From Mycetocola manganoxydans (GTDB taxonomy: Bacteria; Actinomycetota; Actinomycetes; Actinomycetales; Microbacteriaceae), in NCBI RefSeq assembly GCF_003667545.1, contig NZ_RCUV01000009.1, forward strand, positions 107,594 to 171,593: a DNA stretch of 64,000 nucleotides, written 5' to 3'. The notes under the pieces were generated by a model. The model saw nothing but the letters and a program-made list of their open reading frames with translations. It did no database searches and was not told where the DNA came from. Each line of letters opens with the position of its first letter. Position 1 is the stretch's first letter. The position numbers and the translations under genes were made by a program. Shown here one piece after another: positions 16,731 to 25,019 of this stretch.

Positions 16731-16829
16731 TCAAGTCACCTCAATTCGCTGCACGACCAGCTCGAATCACCACACTTTGTCGCCCAAACGCCCCGGCACA
16801 GACAAAGTTCGGCGATTCGACGCGCACGC
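16731..16829. repeat. Palindromic intergenic repeat, copy 1
   Basis: A unit of about 95 bp begins CACCTCAATTCGCTGCACG and ends CGATTCGACGCGCACG. Its core, 16762-16820, is an imperfect palindrome: the arm TCGAATCACCACACTTTGTC at 16762-16781 pairs with the complement of GACAAAGTTCGGCGATTCGA at 16801-16820, with 16 of 20 positions matching, leaving a 19-base loop. No gene is visible here. It resembles a REP- or MITE-like element. The whole gap 16637-17128 holds only this copy, copy 2 and no supported CDS. Confidence 0.7.
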
Positions 16830-16890
16830 AACGACGCGAAGTCCCAGCGGCATCCGCTCGATCGATCGGCCCGAAGGGTCGCTCCCCCAG

Positions 16891-16987
16891 TCGAATCACC
16901 ACAATTCGCTGCACGACCGATCGAGTTACCACACTTTGTCGCCCAAACGCCCAGCACAGACAAGGTGTGGCGATTCGACGCGCACGG
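16891..16987. repeat. Palindromic intergenic repeat, copy 2
   Basis: This direct repeat of copy 1 is close to 90 percent identical by eye over about 95 bp. Its palindrome, 16921-16978, has arms TCGAGTTACCACACTTTGTC and the complement of GACAAGGTGTGGCGATTCGA. Several differences between the copies fall in the stem yet leave it largely paired (GTGTGG in the right arm matches CCACAC in the left), suggesting that structure is conserved. Upstream of each copy lies CCCGAAGGGT (16658 and 16870), but at a different distance. Confidence 0.7.
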
Positions 16988-17128
16988 CGACGCCGCATCC
17001 GCACCCGCCCGCATTCGCCCGCATCGGGAAGGCGTTGCTCGGCCAGTTTTGGTCGAAGAATCTCGAACTATATAGCCGAAAGTGACCGAGCAACCGAGGT
17101 GTACCGCCATTACCGGCCGAGCAGCGCG

Positions 17129-18004
17129 TCAGCGTGCCGGATACACCGGCTGTGACCCCGTGCCCGCGTCAATGATCGCCTGCACGACGGCATCCGGGGT
17201 GGTGTTCTCGCCCAGCCGATTGGGTTTCCCGTCGCCGTGGTAGTCACTCGACCCGGTGAGCACGAGGTCGAACCGCTCCGCGAGCTCGCGCAGTCGCACC
17301 TTGCCGTCCTCGGTGTTCTCACGGTGGTCGATCTCGAGTCCGAACAGTCCGGCGTCGACGAGCTGCCCGAGCTCGCGCTCGCTGATCATGGCGTCACGTC
17401 CCCGTGTTGCCGGGTGGGCGATCACAGGCACTCCCCCAGCCGCCTTTACCAGCCGGACCGCCTTGAGCGGGTCAGGGGCATAGTGGGGCAGGTAGTAACC
17501 GGTACGCGGGTGCAGGATGCCGGCGAACGCCTCCGACCTGGTGGGTACATGCCCACGCGCCACGAGGGCGTCGGCGATGTGCGGCCGTCCCACGGTTGCG
17601 CCGGGAGTCGTCTGCGCGACCACGTCGTCCCAGCTCAGGCTGTAGTCAGCCGCGATCTTCTGCACGATCGACTCGGCACGGCGCAGCCGCGACTCGCGGA
17701 TCCGTGCCGTCTCGGTGTTGAGATCTCCGTTATCCGGGTCGAAGAGGTATGCCAGAAGGTGCACACTCTTGTAGCCGAGCCGCGCACTGAATTCCATGCC
17801 GGGAATAAGGGTGATGCCCACCTCGGTCGCCGCGACGGATGCCTCCTGCCAGCCGGCCGTCGAGTCGTGGTCGGTCAGCGCGACCACTCCCAGTCCAGCG
17901 GCGGCCGCTTCACGGATCACGCGCGACGGTGATTGCGTTCCGTCGGAGACCCGGGAGTGCGAGTGCAGATCCGCGGGCCCACTGAAGAGGGGTCGAGCTG
18001 GCAT
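17129..18004 (-). CDS. PHP-domain phosphoesterase (RNase AM / YciV-like)
   Basis: This 291-residue metal-dependent phosphoesterase shows the PHP motifs in order: DLHSHSRVSDG, LTDHDS, GMEFSA, VIAHPATRG and GSSDYHGDGK. Members hydrolyse nucleoside 3-prime,5-prime-bisphosphates or act as 5-prime to 3-prime exonucleases on short RNA; the exact substrate here is unknown. The start is ATG 18004, giving MPARPLFSGPADLHSH; TACACT lies six bases upstream, so the mRNA is probably leaderless. It is divergent from the EEP membrane protein gene. Confidence 0.83.
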   Translation of the reverse strand: MPARPLFSGPADLHSHSRVSDGTQSPSRVIREAAAAGLGVVALTDHDSTAGWQEASVAATEVGITLIPGMEFSARLGYKSVHLLAYLFDPDNGDLNTETARIRESRLRRAESIVQKIAADYSLSWDDVVAQTTPGATVGRPHIADALVARGHVPTRSEAFAGILHPRTGYYLPHYAPDPLKAVRLVKAAGGVPVIAHPATRGRDAMISERELGQLVDAGLFGLEIDHRENTEDGKVRLRELAERFDLVLTGSSDYHGDGKPNRLGENTTPDAVVQAIIDAGTGSQPVYPAR

Positions 18005-18016
18005 CCTCACAGTGTA
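18002..18016 (-). promoter_or_regulatory. Leaderless promoter box for the PHP gene
   Basis: TACACT (complement of 18011-18016), then GTGAGG, then ATG 18004. Box and spacing are identical to those of the ferritin-like gene at 15021. Confidence 0.5.
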
Positions 18017-18076
18017 TGGCCGAGGGCGCGTGTTTCCGGCCTCCTCCCAGTCGCGAGTCGATAGTGTGGCTGCACC

Positions 18077-19105
18077 ATGCTCAAAGTCCTCGGCGCCCTC
18101 GCCACCGTTGCGATCGCCGTGCTTCTCCTCGTGTGCACGTGGCCGCAGTTCTTCGGTTTGCAAACCACCTGGATCGTCGCGCAGATCACGTCGATGCGGT
18201 CCCTCGTCATCGTCGCGTCCGTCCTCGCGGCCGTCATCTTCGCCCTGCTCGCGCTGGCCCGCCCGCTCCGCGCCTTCGCCGGCACGATCGTGCTCCTGCT
18301 ACTCGTGTTCGCCGGCGCCAACGCGGCGATCGCCGTGAACCGCGGCCTGGGAGACACCAGGTTCGCCGAGGACACCGCCGACTCCATCACGGTGCTGAGC
18401 TGGAACACGCTCGGTGATGCTCCTGGAGCGGATGCCGTCGCGCGGCTCGCGGTGGAATCCAGCGCGGACGTGCTCTCACTGCCAGAGACCACCCAGGAAA
18501 CCGGGATCGAGATCGCCGAACGGATGCGGGACCTCGGGCGCCCGATGTGGGTGCTGACCGAGTGGTTCGACCAGATCTCCCCCGCGCGGTCGACCACCAT
18601 CCTGATCAGCCCCGAACTCGGCGACTACGTCAAGGTCACGAGCAACGAAGAACGCGAAGAGAACACCACCGTGCTCCCGACGATCATCGTCGAACCGGTC
18701 GACGGGGACGGACCGACCTTCATCGCGGCGCACGCCGTAGCGCCCATCACCGGGCAGATGGAGAACTGGCGAAACGACTTGAGCTGGCTCGCCGAGCAGT
18801 GTGCAGGCGGCAGCGTCATCATGGCCGGGGATTTCAACGCCACCCTCGACAATATGGCGGGCCTCGGCGCAACGGATGCCGCGACGCTCGGTGAGTGCGT
18901 CGACGCGGGGGAAGCATCGGGGAACGGTGCTGTCGGCACCTGGCCGACCGGCATCCCCGCCCTCGTCGGCGCCCCGATCGACCACGTCATGGCGACGCCA
19001 GACTGGGATGTGACCGGCATGAGGGTGATCACCGAAACAGACGACAGCGGGAGCGACCACCGCCCGGTGCTCGTTCAGCTCAGCCGGGCACCCCAGACCG
19101 GCTGA
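18077..19105 (+). CDS. Membrane-anchored endonuclease/exonuclease/phosphatase family protein
   Basis: This 342-residue protein has three N-terminal membrane segments (about 4-25, 40-62 and 66-90) followed by an EEP hydrolase domain. EEP motifs are LSWNTLGD, LSLPET (in the position of the usual Gln/Glu metal ligand), AGDFNATLDN, IDHVM and SDHRPV. The catalytic domain probably faces outside. Substrates in this superfamily range from nucleic acids to phospholipids and cannot be assigned here. The start is ATG 18077; TAGTGT ends nine bases upstream. It is 38 bases from the next gene, so co-transcription is possible. Confidence 0.82.
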   Translation: MLKVLGALATVAIAVLLLVCTWPQFFGLQTTWIVAQITSMRSLVIVASVLAAVIFALLALARPLRAFAGTIVLLLLVFAGANAAIAVNRGLGDTRFAEDTADSITVLSWNTLGDAPGADAVARLAVESSADVLSLPETTQETGIEIAERMRDLGRPMWVLTEWFDQISPARSTTILISPELGDYVKVTSNEEREENTTVLPTIIVEPVDGDGPTFIAAHAVAPITGQMENWRNDLSWLAEQCAGGSVIMAGDFNATLDNMAGLGATDAATLGECVDAGEASGNGAVGTWPTGIPALVGAPIDHVMATPDWDVTGMRVITETDDSGSDHRPVLVQLSRAPQTG

Positions 19106-19143
19106 TCCGGGCCGCCCGCGTGAATCGGTGGGACAATGGGGTC

Positions 19144-20589
19144 ATGCAGACTCCGAGCGACACCACCACCACGGCAAGCACCGGCATCGCCCCGGCCAGC
19201 GAAGAGACGACGAGCGAAGAACCGCGCGGCACCTCGAACCGGTCGACCACACCGGCGTCGACGCAGTTCCAGGACTTCATCGGCTCGAACTGGGCCGACC
19301 GCGTCGACGAACTTCCCGCCCCACGTGAGCAGGCACGCTACGCCGCGGAGCGCCGTGCGCGCGTCTCGGCGGCATTCCCCGGCCAGCGCGTCGTGATCCC
19401 CGCTGGGAGCCTCAAGCAGCGCTCCAACGACACCGACTATCCGTACCGTGCTCACTCGGCGTTCTCGCATCTCACTGGCTGGGGTTCCGATTCGGAACCC
19501 GACGCGGTCCTCGTCCTCGATCCGACCGACGACGGTCACGACGCAACGCTGTACTTCCGTGAGCGTGCCGACCGCACGTCCAACGAGTTCTACGCCAACC
19601 CGGCCATCGGCGAGTTCTGGATCGGCGCACGCCCCTCCCTCGCCCAGGTCGCTTCCGACCTCGGCGTCCAAACAGACCACATCGATTCCTTCGCTCCGAC
19701 AGGGTCGGATGTCACGGTAGAGGAGCACGAAGAACTCACCACGTTCCTCTCCGAGCTCCGGCTGGTGAAGGACGAGTTCGAGATCGCCCAGCTCAGGCTC
19801 GCTGTCGATGCCACTGCGCGCGGTTTCGACGACGTCATCGCCGACTTCCCCCGCATCACCACCCACGAGCGCGGTGAACGGGCAGTCGAGGGCGTCTTCT
19901 ACACGCGCGCACGACTCGACGGAAACGCGGTCGGCTACGACACGATCGCGGCCTCAGGACCGCACGCGTGCATCCTGCACTGGACCCGAAATGACGGGCC
20001 GGTCTCGCCGGGCGACCTCATGCTCCTCGACGCCGGCGTCGAGGTCGACAGCCTGTACACCGCCGACATCACGAGGACCCTGCCCGCAAACGGACGATTC
20101 ACCGACGTCCAGCGCGCCGTCTACGAAGCCGTTCGTGAGGCAGCGGATGCCGCGTTCGCCATCGTCCGGCCCGGGATCATCTTCCGTGATGTCCACGCCG
20201 AGGCGATGAAGGTCATCGCGAAGCACACGGCGGCGTGGGGGCTGCTGCCCGGTACGGCGGAGGAGTCGCTCGACCCCGCGAACCAGTTCCACCGCCGCTA
20301 CATGGTGCACGGCACGAGCCACCACCTCGGCATCGACGTTCATGACTGTGCTGCGGCCCGCAGGGACATGTACCACGATGGCGAGGTGAAGGCGGGAATG
20401 GTCTTCACCATCGAGCCCGGGCTCTACTTCCAGCCCGACGACCTCACCGTTCCCGAGGAGTTCCGTGGGATCGGAGTGCGCATCGAGGATGACATCCTCG
20501 TCACGGAGACCGGCGCCGAGAACCTGTCTGCGGCAATCCCGCGCAGTGCGGATGACGTTGAAGCGTGGATCGCCCGACTGAACGGCTGA
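19144..20589 (+). CDS. pepP: Xaa-Pro aminopeptidase (M24B)
   Basis: Aminopeptidase P of 481 residues removes N-terminal residues preceding proline. After a Thr/Ser-rich, probably disordered first 45 residues come the AMP_N domain (RRARVSAAFPGQRVVIPAG, FSHLTGW) and the pita-bread domain. The five metal ligands are visible: LLDAGVEVD and TADITRT (two Asp), the His of GTSHHLGIDVHD, TIEPGLY (Glu) and GVRIEDD (Glu). ATG 19144 is the start; GACAAT lies six bases upstream, a weaker relative of the leaderless boxes. A run of 8-bp repeats starts at its stop codon. Confidence 0.9.
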   Translation: MQTPSDTTTTASTGIAPASEETTSEEPRGTSNRSTTPASTQFQDFIGSNWADRVDELPAPREQARYAAERRARVSAAFPGQRVVIPAGSLKQRSNDTDYPYRAHSAFSHLTGWGSDSEPDAVLVLDPTDDGHDATLYFRERADRTSNEFYANPAIGEFWIGARPSLAQVASDLGVQTDHIDSFAPTGSDVTVEEHEELTTFLSELRLVKDEFEIAQLRLAVDATARGFDDVIADFPRITTHERGERAVEGVFYTRARLDGNAVGYDTIAASGPHACILHWTRNDGPVSPGDLMLLDAGVEVDSLYTADITRTLPANGRFTDVQRAVYEAVREAADAAFAIVRPGIIFRDVHAEAMKVIAKHTAAWGLLPGTAEESLDPANQFHRRYMVHGTSHHLGIDVHDCAAARRDMYHDGEVKAGMVFTIEPGLYFQPDDLTVPEEFRGIGVRIEDDILVTETGAENLSAAIPRSADDVEAWIARLNG

Positions 20590-20620
20590 ACGACTGAACG
20601 GCTGAACGACTGACGGGCTG
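20581..20620 (+). repeat. Short tandem repeat at the pepP stop codon
   Basis: Octamers AACGGCTG and AACGACTG alternate twice from 20581 to 20612, then a degenerate ACGGGCTG follows. The first unit contains the pepP stop. Because the period is 8, TGA recurs in all three frames. It probably arose by slippage. Confidence 0.75.
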
Positions 20621-21118
20621 TTACTCGGATGTCCCGCCGTTGAGCACGTTTCGTGCGCGGTTCGCGAGGTCGGGGGCGACGAGAACGGTGTAGCTCGTCG
20701 CGATCACCTGCATGACCGAGGTGAAGTCGCGGCGCCTCCGATTGAGGGAGTACGAGACGATCGTGAACATCATGCCGAATGCGGCACCGATGAGAATGGC
20801 GGCCCCGACGAAGACGAGGTCGGATGCCGGGTTGATGATCACCAGCAGCAAACCGAAGAACAGGCCGAGCCAGGCGCCGCTCAGTGCGCCGGCGCCGGCC
20901 GCGCGACCGTAGCTGAGCTTGCCGGTGACCCGCTCGACGCTCTTGAGTCCGTCGCCGACGATCGACACCTGCTTGACCGGAAAATCGGCCTGGGCCAGGA
21001 GGTCGACAGCCTTTTGCGCCTCCCCGTACGTTTCGAAGCTCGCGACGGTCTCGCCGCGGGGAATCACGATATCGAGGGGCCCGCGGGACATGCCGCGACG
21101 CTGCTGTTGATTGCTCAC
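20621..21118 (-). CDS. General stress protein 17M-like membrane protein (YflT domain)
   Basis: This 165-residue protein has an N-terminal domain PRGETVASFETYGEAQKAVDLLAQADFPV and VSIVGDGLKSVERVTGKLSYGRAA, typical of the YflT/general-stress-17M family, followed by a two-helix glycine-rich membrane hairpin (about 80-125, GALSGAWLGLFFGLLLVII and LVFVGAAILIGAAFGMMF). Function is unknown; homologues are stress-induced in Firmicutes. The start GTG 21118 is the first with the conserved N-terminus. It converges on pepP and is divergent from the MgtE_N protein gene. Confidence 0.75.
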   Translation of the reverse strand: MSNQQQRRGMSRGPLDIVIPRGETVASFETYGEAQKAVDLLAQADFPVKQVSIVGDGLKSVERVTGKLSYGRAAGAGALSGAWLGLFFGLLLVIINPASDLVFVGAAILIGAAFGMMFTIVSYSLNRRRRDFTSVMQVIATSYTVLVAPDLANRARNVLNGGTSE

Positions 21119-21192
21119 ACGCCTATTCTCCCACCCGCGTCCTGAATCCGCCCGGAACGGTGCCGCTCCACCCCGCATCCGGGTTGGAGCGC

Positions 21193-21207
21193 TAAGTTAG
21201 GGGGGTG
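21193..21207 (+). promoter_or_regulatory. Leaderless promoter box for the PRC/MgtE_N gene
   Basis: TAAGTT (21193-21198), then AGGGGG, then GTG 21205. AGGGGG abuts the GTG and is too close to serve as a Shine-Dalgarno site. Confidence 0.5.
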
Positions 21208-22491
21208 AGTGGCACAAGAGTTTTCGTCGCCCGGCTGGCCGGGTGCACCGTCTTCGACCCCGCGGGCGACCGTGTGGGCAAGGTGCGCGACGTCCTCGTC
21301 GTGTACCGCAAGAACGATCCGCCACGCGTGGTCGGCCTGATTGTCGAGATCCCGGGCAAACGTCGCGTCTTCGTCTCCATCGGTCGCGTGACGTCCATCG
21401 CATCCGGACAGATCATCACGACGGGGCTCATCAACGTGCGCCGGTTCGAGCAGCGCGGCGGCGAGGTTCGCGTCATCGCCGAGCTCCTCGGGCGCAAGGT
21501 CGAGTTCGTCGACGGCTCGGGCGAAGCCACCATCGAGGACATCGCGATCGAAGAAGTCGGTCCAGGTGCGTGGTCGGTGAGCCAGTACTTCGTGCGCAGG
21601 CCCAAGCTGTCACCGAGCCCGTTCGCGAAGGGTGCGACGACGTTCGCGACCTGGCGGGAGATCCGCGAGAAGCAGACCGGCAGCGAAGCCCAGTCGGCTG
21701 AGCAACTCATCGCCACCTACTCGGACCTCAAGCCCGCCGACCTCGCCAACACACTGCTCGACCTGCCGCAGGACCGCATGATCGAGGTCGCCGAAGAGCT
21801 CCCCGATGCCCGTCTCGCCGACGCTCTCGAGGAGATGCCCGAATCGGACCAGGTCCACATCCTCGCCGAACTCGGTGACGAGCGCGCGGCAGACGTGCTC
21901 GACCAGATGCAGCCGGACGACGCAGCGGACCTCATCGCCCAGCTGCCCGTCGACCGCGGTGAACGCCTCCTCCAGCTGATGGAGCCTGAAGAAGCAGAAG
22001 ACGTCCGGATGCTCCTCGCATTCGCGCCGGACACCGCCGGCGGTCTGATGACGACAGAGCCGGTCATCCTCTCCGCGGACTCCACCGTCGCCGAGGCTCT
22101 CGCGCTGATCCGACGCCCGGAGCTTCCCCCCGCCCTCGGTGCAGCGGTGTGCGTCACCCTGCCGCCGTACGAACCGCCGACCGGTCGATACCTCGGCATC
22201 GTCCACTTCCAGCGGATGCTCCGGTACCCGCCCCACGAACGACTCGGTTCGATCATGGACCAGAGCCTCGACCCGGTCACAGCGAAAGCATCCGCCGCCG
22301 AAGTGTCGCGTATCCTCGCCAGCTACGACCTCGTCTCGGTTCCCGTCGTCGACGACAATCACCGACTCGTCGGGGTGGTGACGATTGATGATGTCCTCGA
22401 CTACCTGTTGCCGGAAGACTGGCGAAGTCAGAACGACGACGAACCGGTGACCACGCACAGACCACAGGGAAGGAGGGCAGCTCGTGCCTAA
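21205..22491 (+). CDS. Soluble PRC-barrel / MgtE_N / CBS protein
   Basis: The 428 residues form an N-terminal PRC-barrel-like pair (about 5-130, VFDPAGDRVGKVRDVLVVY), an MgtE N-terminal superhelix (about 165-270, repeated DLANTLLDLPQDRM, LADALEEMPESDQ, AADVLDQMQPDDAADLI) and two CBS modules (about 275-400, VPVVDDNHRLVGVVTIDDV). AGGLMTTEP is the usual MgtE_N-CBS linker. The channel domain of MgtE is absent, so this is not itself a Mg2+ transporter; a cytosolic Mg2+ or nucleotide sensor is a reasonable inference. It overlaps the DUF1003 gene by eight bases. Confidence 0.85.
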   Translation: MSGTRVFVARLAGCTVFDPAGDRVGKVRDVLVVYRKNDPPRVVGLIVEIPGKRRVFVSIGRVTSIASGQIITTGLINVRRFEQRGGEVRVIAELLGRKVEFVDGSGEATIEDIAIEEVGPGAWSVSQYFVRRPKLSPSPFAKGATTFATWREIREKQTGSEAQSAEQLIATYSDLKPADLANTLLDLPQDRMIEVAEELPDARLADALEEMPESDQVHILAELGDERAADVLDQMQPDDAADLIAQLPVDRGERLLQLMEPEEAEDVRMLLAFAPDTAGGLMTTEPVILSADSTVAEALALIRRPELPPALGAAVCVTLPPYEPPTGRYLGIVHFQRMLRYPPHERLGSIMDQSLDPVTAKASAAEVSRILASYDLVSVPVVDDNHRLVGVVTIDDVLDYLLPEDWRSQNDDEPVTTHRPQGRRAARA

Positions 22492-23002
22492 GACGCGCAA
22501 GAGCGGGGTCCGCCTCGACGCTCCCAAGGGCCGCCGTTCCTCACTGCTCCCCGGCCGCAGTCGCGAGTCGAGCGACCGGTTCGGCCGGTTCACCGAGTGG
22601 GTCGCGCGGGCAATGGGAACCCCGGCGTTCCTCGCCGGCCTGACGCTGTTCTGCCTCGCCTGGATCGCGTACAACACGTGGGGTCCTGAGGACTTCCGCT
22701 TCGACTCCGCTGCCCTCGGGTTCACCGCGCTCACCCTGATCCTCTCGCTGCAGGCCTCGTACGCGGCTCCGCTCATCCTGCTCGCGCAGAACCGTCAGGA
22801 CGACCGCGACCGCGTGCAGATCGAGCAGGACCGTCAGCGCTCCGAACGCAACCTCAACGACACCGAGTACCTCGCACGCGAGGTCGTCGCACTCCGCCTC
22901 GCGATGAAGGACATGGCCTCGAAGGACTTCATCCGTCAGGAGCTCCGCGGGCTGCTGGAGGAGCTCGACAAAGACAAGGGTTCCGACGATGCCCGGCGCT
23001 GA
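22484..23002 (+). CDS. DUF1003 membrane protein
   Basis: The 172-residue protein has a basic N-terminus, two membrane helices (about 48-66 FLAGLTLFCLAWIAYNTW and 78-100 ALTLILSLQASYAAPLILLA) and a charged coiled-coil-like tail beginning QNRQDDRDRVQIEQDRQRSE, the signature of DUF1003. Function is unknown. Overlap with the PRC/MgtE_N gene upstream (8 bp) and mrp downstream (14 bp) indicates translational coupling. The start is GTG 22484. Confidence 0.85.
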   Translation: MPKTRKSGVRLDAPKGRRSSLLPGRSRESSDRFGRFTEWVARAMGTPAFLAGLTLFCLAWIAYNTWGPEDFRFDSAALGFTALTLILSLQASYAAPLILLAQNRQDDRDRVQIEQDRQRSERNLNDTEYLAREVVALRLAMKDMASKDFIRQELRGLLEELDKDKGSDDARR

Positions 23003-24149
23003 CCTCGAAGCCCGCATCACCACAGCGCTGGCTGGTGTGATCGACCCGGAGATCCGCAAACCGATCACCGAACTCGGCATGGTGAAAGAGGTATCGGTCG
23101 ATGACGGCGGCGCGGCATCCGTCGGCATCGTTCTCACCATCGTCGGCTGCCCTGCCGCAACCGCGATCGAACGCGACGTGACGGCAGCCGTTGCATCCGT
23201 CCCCGGTGTCACATCCACGAGCATCGCTGTCGGGGTGATGACGCCCGACGAGCGCAAAGCACTCACAGACAGGCTTCGTGGCTCGAAAGCGGCGAGGGTG
23301 ATGCCGTTCGGCCCGAACTCGCTCACCCGCGTGATCGCCGTCACGAGCGGCAAGGGCGGCGTCGGAAAGTCCACCATCACCGCGAACCTCGCCGTCGAGC
23401 TCGCGGGTCGCGGCCTCTCCGTGGGCATCGTCGATGCGGACGTGCACGGTTTCTCGATCCCGGGACTGCTCGGACTGACGGATGCCGCAGCTGCGGCAGG
23501 CGCGATCACTCGCCCGACGCAAGTGGGAGACATGATCCTCCCGCCCATCGCCCACGGCGTGAAGGTCATCTCCATCGGCATGTTCGTCGAACCGGGTGCC
23601 TCCTCCGCTGTCGCGTGGAGGGGCCCGATGTTGCACCGCACGATCACCCAGTTCCTCACCGACGTGTATTTCGGTGACCTCGACGTGTTGCTTCTCGACC
23701 TGCCTCCCGGAACCGGTGATGTGGCGATCTCGATCGGCCAGATCCTGCCGCACGCCGACGTTCTCGTCGTCACCACTCCCCAGCCCGCCGCAGCCGATGT
23801 CGCCGAGCGCAGCGGGATCGTCGCCCGCCAGACCGGACAGCGGGTGATGGGGGTCGTCGAGAACATGGCGGGCCTCGTCCAGCAGGACGGAACCGTGCTC
23901 TCCCTCTTCGGTGAAGGCGGCGGCGCCGAGGTCGCCCGGCGGTTGAGCGAAGGCGACGTCCCGCCCGTTCCGCTGCTCGCCTCGGTTCCGATCAGCGTGC
24001 CGCTGCGGACAGGCGGCGACACAGGACTACCCGTCGTTCTCTCGGATCCGGCCGACCCGGCCAGCGTCGCCATCCGGAGCATCGCCGATAGGGTGACGCA
24101 AGCGGGGCGCGGTCTCGCCGGCCGCAAGCTCGGTCTCGCCCCGGTGTAA
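22989..24149 (+). CDS. mrp: Mrp/NBP35-family Fe-S carrier ATPase
   Basis: This 386-residue P-loop ATPase is thought to carry or transfer Fe-S clusters. An N-terminal MIP18/DUF59 domain (about 5-95, GVIDPEIRKPITELGMV) precedes the deviant Walker A SGKGGVGKST (about 118-127), VDADVHGFSIPGLLG, LLLDLPPGTGD and VENMAGL. The CxxC that normally follows the last motif and holds the bridging cluster is missing (VQQDGT); this is common in actinobacterial Mrp but means cluster binding needs proof. The start is ATG 22989, inside the end of the DUF1003 gene. Confidence 0.88.
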   Translation: MPGADLEARITTALAGVIDPEIRKPITELGMVKEVSVDDGGAASVGIVLTIVGCPAATAIERDVTAAVASVPGVTSTSIAVGVMTPDERKALTDRLRGSKAARVMPFGPNSLTRVIAVTSGKGGVGKSTITANLAVELAGRGLSVGIVDADVHGFSIPGLLGLTDAAAAAGAITRPTQVGDMILPPIAHGVKVISIGMFVEPGASSAVAWRGPMLHRTITQFLTDVYFGDLDVLLLDLPPGTGDVAISIGQILPHADVLVVTTPQPAAADVAERSGIVARQTGQRVMGVVENMAGLVQQDGTVLSLFGEGGGAEVARRLSEGDVPPVPLLASVPISVPLRTGGDTGLPVVLSDPADPASVAIRSIADRVTQAGRGLAGRKLGLAPV

Positions 24150-24156
24150 CAGCGCC

Positions 24157-25017
24157 ATGAACCGCGTCACCAGACTGCTGACCGGCACCGGAACTGTTCT
24201 GCTGCTCGCCGCTCTTCTCGGCTGCGGTGGTGAGCAGCCCGCTGCGTTGTCCGGTGAGGTACGCGTCGAGATCCAGCAGGGCAGGACGGATTACTCGAGC
24301 GGCGCCATCGTCATCCGTGTCGTGAACGAGTCAGAGAACGACGTCGCCCTGCGGCAGGTGACCCTGGTCACACCGGCGTTTCCGGAGTCACCGCCCTGGG
24401 ATCGGGGCACAACGGTGAGGGCTGGGACGACCGTTGACCTGCGAACCCCGCTGCCCGAGCCGGACTGCTCGGAATCAACCGACGCTCCCCGGGTGTCGCT
24501 CGAGTTCCGTTCGCGGGAGGGGGCCGGGACCGTTCAGCTTCTCGCATCCGATCCGCTGGGCACGCTTCTCAGACTCCATGACGAGTCGTGTGTCGCGGAG
24601 GAGGTCGAACGATTGGCGACGATCACGGTCGGTGCACCACAGGTCACCGGAACTCTGGCGACCTCGGTCGCCTCTCTGCCGATAACCTTCGCCCCGACCG
24701 GCGCCGACGGGACACTCAGCGTGACGGGCGTGGCATCCACTCCCCTGCTCAAACCGGCCCCACCGGCTACGGGAGCCGCGGCGAAGGACTGGACGTTCGC
24801 CCTCGCCCTGACTTCTTCTGGCGATGCGGTGACCGAGCACCTCGAGATCGTACCCGCCCGCTGCGACCCGCACGCCATCGCCGAGGACAAAGTCGGCACG
24901 GTCCTCTCGCTCAGCGTCGATACGGGGAGCCGAACCGGCAGCTACCGCCTCGTTCCGCCGACGGACGTGACGGATGCTCTCCTGGCGTTCGTCCACGACG
25001 CCTGTGGGATGCCCTGA
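24157..25017 (+). CDS. Predicted lipoprotein of unknown function
   Basis: A lipoprotein signal peptide covers residues 1-22, with lipobox LLGC at Cys23 (TVLLLAALLGCGGE). The remaining 260 residues are beta-rich and extracellular, with three further Cys in the visible pattern (PDCSEST, DESCVAE, PARCDPH) and a final HDACGMP that may form disulfides. No family recognised. It starts seven bases after mrp and ends two bases before the convergent tatB stop. Confidence 0.75.
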   Translation: MNRVTRLLTGTGTVLLLAALLGCGGEQPAALSGEVRVEIQQGRTDYSSGAIVIRVVNESENDVALRQVTLVTPAFPESPPWDRGTTVRAGTTVDLRTPLPEPDCSESTDAPRVSLEFRSREGAGTVQLLASDPLGTLLRLHDESCVAEEVERLATITVGAPQVTGTLATSVASLPITFAPTGADGTLSVTGVASTPLLKPAPPATGAAAKDWTFALALTSSGDAVTEHLEIVPARCDPHAIAEDKVGTVLSLSVDTGSRTGSYRLVPPTDVTDALLAFVHDACGMP

Positions 25018-25019
25018 CG

